Shown here one piece after another: positions 59,220-64,000 of a DNA stretch of 64,000 nucleotides. The notes beneath the pieces are model-generated. The model searched no databases and was not told where the DNA came from. It saw nothing but the letters and a program-made list of their open reading frames with translations. The stretch lies in assembly GCA_037447655.1 (NCBI GenBank), contig JBBHKE010002866.1, positions 1 through 64,000 of the forward strand, given 5' to 3'. Numbering within the stretch: the stretch's first letter is position 1; every line of letters starts with the position of its first letter. The translations under genes were made by a program, and so were the position numbers. This DNA comes from Zygnema cylindricum (taxonomy: Eukaryota; Streptophyta; Zygnematophyceae; Zygnematales; Zygnemataceae).

Positions 59220-59607
59220 AGTGTTGGGTATCGAGGACCCTTTGGCAATATTCGATCTATATCGAATTTCAGGTACCCGATAATCGATATATCGCTTCGA
59301 TATATCGAAAACCAAATTATCGCAATATATCGGCGATATATCGCCGATATATCGTATCGCCAATATATCGAGCCATAAAAAAAATAACAATTTCATTTTT
59401 AAACCCCCCCCCCCCCCCCGGGGGGGGGTAAATTTCCTTATGATTTTCCGTACGATTTTCCGTACCATGACAGTACGGACACCCATTTTTTTACGATATA
59501 TATCGCGATAATTTATGTTGGTCCCGGTACGATATATCGAGGAATCTGCTCGATCGATATTCGATATATCGAATATCGTAATGATCGCGATATGAATTTA
59601 CCCGATA
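59220..59607. mobile_element. hAT-like non-autonomous element with 8-bp target duplication
   Basis: Left end TAGTGTTGGGTATCG; right end GATACCCAACCAA, the diverged inverse. The octamer AAAAATGC flanks it on both sides, as expected for hAT. Sub-terminal TATCGATA-type palindromes are as in 12053-12891, but the interior is deleted and carries a C16G9 homopolymer junction at 59404-59428. Confidence 0.75.
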
Positions 59608-59613
59608 CCCAAC

Positions 59614-60890
59614 CAAAAAAATGCACGTTGGAACCGTGAATGACAGCAATTTGTCAACAGGGTACCGTCAGTAAATACTAGTGTTGTGTATCGGTAGAAA
59701 ACTTATCGCGATAACACCGATACCGATAGTTATCGGTTATCGAACGGTCAGAGGTTCCGATATATCCGTCTGGGACCAACAAATTCCATATCGGCGATAA
59801 CTTAAAAAATATATAGTATGCATACAATAGTACTTTATAACATACTGTATTATTTTATTGATTTTATATAGCGTGGCATGCCACGTATAAAAATATGTTC
59901 CGTTACAGTTTAACTGGAATTTATTACGGTAAACACCGCACATAAACGTTGGCCGATTAACTGAACAAAAAATTTACGGTGACGTATGAAAATTTACTAA
60001 AAAACTGGTGAACATGGAACTGGAAAAGGACGGCGGACACAAAAGTACAACGGACGCAAAATAACATTATGCGCGCCGCCTGAATCGAACGGACGACTTG
60101 GAATGAGAAAACACGAACGGACGGGCCAGCGTGAGCGCCGGCATCCCGGAATGGCTCTTTTGGCAGCTTTTGCCAAAATATCCGACAGATTGACACGTGG
60201 CAGGTCCCTAGTGGATCTCAAGGAATTAAGGGACAGAGCCATGGCATCGGATGTGAAAGGTACATCGTTTTTACTGGATCCGTATCAAAATCGTACAGAT
60301 TTCATGGCGGCTACGGTACTTTTTATGCTTGTACACGTCCGGAGAATATGACGTACAGTTGAGTGTACAAACCGTACATTTATCTGTACGGTCCGTACAA
60401 TTATCGCCGATAATTATCGTTATCGGCATTATCGCCGATAAGTACCCGTTATGTGATCAAGGTTGTTTTGTGTTTATTTATTTTGTTTGTCTTTTTTTTT
60501 TTTTCTTTTGTGATTTTATGTATTTATAAAAAAAAAATGTAAAAAATATACATGCAACACCTTAGTATAAAATAAACAAATACCATTACTATTCTGTTTA
60601 AACGAATAATGGTTGAATAATGCTAATGGTTTTATGTGTATTCTAGATTTAACATTAAAAGATTTAATACTACATGATATACTCAGTCCATTCATTTATA
60701 TCGTTCAGTAGATTGAGATCGAACGCTCAAATTAATGTGATTTTTTTACGCTTAAACAAACCCCCTACATGAACGAAACGCGAATTAAACCATCCACTTG
60801 GCGTCGTCATGGTCTTTACCATGTACAATGCGATAGTACAGTGCGTACCATATACGAACATCGTACGTGACACCAACACTGAAATTTCGG
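59614..60890. other. Intergenic DNA with a second TATCG-rich element
   Basis: 59679 begins TAGTGTTGTGTATCGGT, a related terminus, with TATCGCGATAA/TATCGGTTATCG motifs to about 59800. Similar motifs (TTATCGCCGATAATTATCG) reappear at 60400-60450. These may be the two ends of a ~770 bp relative, but the right terminus is not clear. Confidence 0.4.
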
Positions 60891-61575
60891 TACACCGCGA
60901 ATCGTAATTAGAGTAAAAAAAAAATTAGAGTAAAAAAACAAAAGAAAAAATTAGAGTTATAAACGCTAATTATTGTGATATAACCTTTTAACAGAGGAAT
61001 TTTACTCTAATTTATTTAAATACTCTATATTAGGTTATGTTGGCAATAATTATCCGTGTTGTAATTATGAACACTAAATTATGTAGACATACAAAAATTG
61101 TTAGTCCGTATATTTTGAAGTCATTATGACGTTAGTACTATTTGTCTCATATATATATATATATACTATTTGTCTCAACTCATACTGTTGTCTTTGAACT
61201 ATAAACTTTTCACATGTAAATTCATGTATATGTTCACACGGATGACAGTGTTGTCGACAGAGGGAGATCTGCGAACGGGTTTTTTTCAATGCAATTTAAT
61301 TTTTTTGTTTAGTGCAATTTCACATTAGAGCGCGATTCTATTAAATTATTATTTTTACCTTTCTACTTATAAAAGTACATTATTGCACAGTCAGACGTCG
61401 TCCGTACTCCACCCTATTTAAAACCAACCTATGTTAGATTTTTTAACGCTAATTAAACCTTACCTTAAATAGTATAATGAAAAAGTTAGAATCATTTACT
61501 CTATTTAAAGTGATAGATTCAAAATTTAGGGCGACCGAATTAGCGTTATTTACTCTAATTACGATTCGTGGTGTA
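60891..61575. mobile_element. MITE-family element with 27 bp TIRs (685 bp)
   Basis: Left TACACCGCGAATCGTAATTA, right the inverse TAATTACGATTCGTGGTGTA (one mismatch), each extended by GAGTAAA/TTTACTC. Its last TA is shared with the first TA of the next element. No coding frame is found. Confidence 0.75.
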
Positions 61576-61775
61576 CACCGCGAATCGTTATTAGACTTAT
61601 GTACTCTATATCGGCGCCCCAAATTTTTGACATTGATACCTTAAATATAATAAATTATACTATTTAAGGAAGTGGACTATAATCTGCCACATGGCCGGCA
61701 CTAAATTAGCATCAATGACACTAATTAATTTTTGACACTAATAATTTCTTTAGTCTAATAACGATTCACGGTGTA
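61574..61775. mobile_element. Stowaway-like MITE, 202 bp
   Basis: Left TACACCGCGAATCGTTATTAG, right the inverse CTAATAACGATTCACGGTGTA, with one mismatch. The interior is the reverse orientation of 15706-15908 (CCCCAAATTTTTGACATTGA, GTGGACTATAATCTGCC). Confidence 0.8.
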
Positions 61776-61832
61776 GTTAATTGATCAGTATATGACTTTT
61801 AGTACTGTACTTTGGTTTCGATTAGTGGCGGG

Positions 61833-61908
61833 GTTCACACTTAAAAAAGAGGAAAACGGTATGGTATGAAAACGGTACTATTTGTTGTCCACCGTGAACT
61901 GGCACGTG
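61833..61908. repeat. Short GTTCAC-bounded hairpin repeat (copy 1)
   Basis: GGTTCACACTT, AAAACGGTATGGTATGAAAA, then TTGTCCACCGTGAACT. A second copy is at 62560-62629. The GTTCAC/GTGAAC ends are inverted, so these may be minute MITE-like elements. Confidence 0.6.
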
Positions 61909-62559
61909 GCGCTAGCCTACGTCAACTAACGTGTCGTGATATGAGCCACTTGTCCGTACGAAAAGTAAACGCTTTATGGACATGATATGTACGAAGCCTT
62001 CTGAATCAAACTATACTGCCACGCAAGCATTTGTACAGTAAGATAATAACCGCGACACTTAGAACATGCCCAAAACAAAAACAGCAAAGGACCAAGCGCA
62101 CACCTCTCACGAATCACCTCTTCCTTTCACTTTCAGCGTTCCAAAATTTTGATAAACCAAAACCAATACCACTCCCTACCAGCAAGGAGTGGGAAAAAGG
62201 TAACCCGTTCTTTTTTCTGTCGGTGTTTTTTTTTTTTTTTTGACATAATATTTTCTCTTATCAGATTGGTCCTCTAGTTTGTTCATAAGTATGCGAGGGA
62301 ATGAATTCTTGTATGGTTCACGTCCGTGCGCGTTGTTTTTGTAATTATTCAAAAACGAAAAAGTGTATTATGAACATGATGTCTGATGGCGGACGGCAGT
62401 TGCCGTTTGCTACACGCAGTTTTTGAGTTTTGACGCATAAAACTGCATCTTTTGTCCGCTGCTACGCTCTAAAACGGTCGAAACCTACCGTCCCAACCGT
62501 CACCGCCACGTTTTTCGTCATTTTATGAAATTTGTACGGATCCCAAAATTTATTGCGTG

Positions 62560-62629
62560 GTTCACACTTGAAAAAGGGAAAAACGGTATGGTATGAAAAC
62601 AATACCTTTTTTTGTCCACCGTGAACTAA
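62560..62629. repeat. Short GTTCAC-bounded hairpin repeat (copy 2)
   Basis: Same order of words as 61833-61908, with AACAATACC replacing AACGGTACT in the centre. Confidence 0.6.
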
Positions 62630-63184
62630 ATAACCCCGGAGGAACTTAAAACATGCCCAAAAAAAAAAAACCTCGGGAGCCCGAAAAAAAAAACTTAGTT
62701 TCAGTTCAATTTTTTGTATAAAATAAGTATTAAGAAAGTTATTGTAAAAATAGTATTAGAACATTTATAAGTGTGTATAATTAGTGTTGACACTATTTTT
62801 AGACTGTGTTATTGGTATTAGTAGAATTTGTCTGTATAATTTTAGTTACTACAATTATTAGCAATGTATAATAATTATTAGTATTGTAATTAGTCTATAT
62901 AATTGGTCTTATCACCGTTATTACTCTAAATAATTAGTGTTTGTATAATTAGTATTAGAACACTTATTAGTTTGTATAATTAGTCTTAAAAAATTTTAGT
63001 TTGTATAATTAGCATGAACAGAGTTATTAGTCTATATAATTAGTATTAGTGCACTTCTAAAACTGTATGATACGTATTAGGACAATTTTTCGTTATATAT
63101 AATTAGTATCAGGACAATCATCATATAATCATTGCTTCTACATTTATCCGCCCGTATAATTAGTATTAACTTGGTTTTTAGTCT

Positions 63185-63413
63185 TGTTGGATTGGCACGT
63201 GAAGCCGGTCCAATACGGGGTAGAATATGGAAATATCCATACTCGAGCCGCCCGTAATAAATGGGTACGGACCCGCCAGTCTCAACATCGAGCTGGTGGC
63301 ACAGTGGTAGTGCGTTCGCAGCTGAAGTGAAAGGTCCCAGGTTCGAACCCTGGCCGGCTCAATTTTCCCAAGTGTGGGACATGCCGAATCCCGGATTTCT
63401 AGGAAATCTAACA
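63185..63413 (+). repeat. TRIM 5' LTR
   Basis: 229 bp with the 71-nt tRNA-like unit at LTR positions 106-176, followed after two bases by TTTT. A short inverted sequence (GGAAATATCC) lies at about 63229-63238. Confidence 0.9.
63290..63360 (+). other. tRNA-like cloverleaf in TRIM 5' LTR (Pol III unit)
   Basis: All four stems pair fully: acceptor GAGCTGG/CCGGCTC (one G-U), D GCAC/GTGC, anticodon TTCGC/GTGAA (one G-U), T CCAGG/CCTGG around TTCGAAC. A box TGGCACAGTGG and B box GGTTCGAACCC fit the Pol III consensus. The anticodon loop is AGCTGAA: nominal CTG, but position 33 is G, not the universal U, so it is unlikely to decode. TTTT at 63363-63366 would end transcription just after the acceptor stem. 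Confidence 0.8.
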
Positions 63414-63470
63414 AGGTATCGGAGCCAGCGGGATTGCGGATGGTTTGACCGGCTTTCCCGTGAGGGGGGG

Positions 63471-63699
63471 TGTTGGATTGGCACGTGAAGCCGGTCCAAT
63501 CCGGGGTAGAATATGGAAATATCCATACTCGAGCCGCCCGTAATAAATGGGTACGGACCCGCCAGTCTCAACATCGAGCTGGTGGCACAGTGGTAGTGCG
63601 TTCGCAGCTGAAGTGAAAGGTCCCAGGTTCGAACCCTGGCCGGCTCAATTTTCCCAAGTGTGGGACATGCCGAATCCCGGATTTCTAGGAAATCTAACA
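63471..63699 (+). repeat. TRIM 3' LTR
   Basis: Same length as the 5' LTR; the visible difference is CCAATCC in place of CCAATAC near the start. Confidence 0.9.
63576..63646 (+). other. tRNA-like cloverleaf in TRIM 3' LTR (Pol III unit)
   Basis: Identical to 63290-63360, again followed by AATTTT. Transcription from this copy would run toward the 3' flank but should stop at the T-run inside the LTR. Confidence 0.8.
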
Positions 63700-64000
63700 A
63701 GTCTCAATAATTAGCATAAATAGTATAAGTATAGTTATTAGTATGTAGAATCAATATTAGTACAGTAATGAGTTAGCGTAACCAGTATTTATATAGTTGT
63801 TATTCTGTATAATTAGTATTAGCACAATTACTGGTATGTATAAGTAGTATTGGTATGCTTATTTGAATAAATTATTAGTATAAGTAGTGTTACTAGTCTT
63901 TATAGTTAGTGCTAATACACTTATTACTATTTGTAGTTAGTGTTGTGTAATTAGTGTTAGTACAGTTATTAGTATGTAGAATGAGTGTTGGTACAATAGT

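Larger units (their letters stand above)
63180..63704 (+). mobile_element. Complete TRIM retrotransposon (515 bp) with tRNA-like units in its LTRs
   Basis: Target duplication AGTCT at 63180-63184 and 63700-63704. LTRs 63185-63413 and 63471-63699 are each 229 bp and nearly identical, starting TGTTGGAT and ending AATCTAACA. The interior is only 57 bp. The primer site AGGTATCGGAGCCAG at 63414 differs at two positions from the complement of the plant initiator-Met tRNA 3' end. The polypurine tract is TGAGGGGGGG (63461-63470). Size and parts are those of a TRIM; mobility must depend on proteins supplied in trans. Near-identical LTRs imply a recent insertion. The long minus-strand frames across each LTR are artefacts. 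Confidence 0.93.
62740..64000. repeat. AT-rich degenerate minisatellite (TATAATTAGTATTAG family)
   Basis: Irregular repeats built from TGTATAATTAGTATTAG and RACAGTTATTAGT words run from about 62740 to 63180. They resume after the TRIM insertion at 63185-63699 and continue off the right edge. No coding potential. Confidence 0.8.

Noticed and set aside
63290-63360. Functional tRNA-Gln(CUG) gene
   Set aside because: The fold is complete but position 33 is G, the sequence is duplicated in both LTRs and it belongs to a mobile element. It is better described as tRNA-like.
63178-63700. Two identical minus-strand frames (MLDFLEIRDSACPTLGKIEP...)
   Set aside because: They lie wholly inside the TRIM LTRs and owe their identity to the LTR pair, not to a gene family.
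1-64000. CRISPR arrays, operons, bacterial-type terminators
   Set aside because: Tandem repeats here are minisatellites without unique spacers, and gene structure is clearly eukaryotic with spliceosomal introns.

Overview
The window looks like nuclear DNA of a streptophyte (land plant or charophyte alga). Its genes are split by introns with GTAAGT-type donors. The gene content is plant-like: a FAR1-type zinc domain, a root-cap-family secreted protein, an IQ-plus-BAG co-chaperone and the nucleoporin NUP35. Very low gene density, long introns and many transposon remnants would suit a large charophyte or seedless-plant genome such as Chara, but the species is inference only.

Layout. 0.9-2.0 kb: single-exon FAR1-like gene (minus) behind a ~0.8 kb CT-rich leader. 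5.9-8.8 kb: four-exon secreted root-cap-family gene (minus). 10-13 kb: hAT-like non-autonomous elements, a minisatellite and large palindromes. 16.6 kb: an LTR carrying a tRNA-like unit. 20.3-23.4 kb: IQ/BAG gene (plus) with an 18-copy heptapeptide repeat. 26.3-28.7 kb: NUP35 gene (minus). 31.8-32.1 and 39.8-40.0 kb: decayed antisense copies of BAG exon 2. 34.3-39.1 kb: a complete but coding-defective Copia element with a 5-bp target duplication. 40.0-40.6 kb: assembly gap. 41.2-41.6 kb: Copia RT relic. 43.0-47.9 kb: a large non-autonomous LTR element with a purine-rich interior. 50.7-54.8 kb: nine-exon gene (minus) joining a class I SAM methyltransferase to a riboflavin kinase, with a plastid-transit-like N-terminus. 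56-62 kb: MITEs. 62.7-64 kb: an AT-rich minisatellite interrupted by a 515-bp TRIM.

The most notable result is the TRIM at 63.2-63.7 kb. It has 229-bp LTRs, an initiator-Met primer site, a polypurine tract and a perfect 5-bp target duplication. Each LTR contains a 71-nt sequence that folds as a full tRNA cloverleaf, with A and B boxes and a T4 Pol III terminator just after it. A second, unrelated LTR at 16.6 kb has the same layout with a different tRNA-like unit. This resembles the Cassandra TRIMs, which carry 5S rRNA in their LTRs, but with tRNA in its place; I do not recognise it as a described family. The methyltransferase-riboflavin kinase fusion is the most interesting gene.

No operons or gene clusters are expected or seen. 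The genes appear to be independent housekeeping or regulatory loci set in repeat-rich DNA. Exon boundaries were read by eye from splice signals and reading frame.
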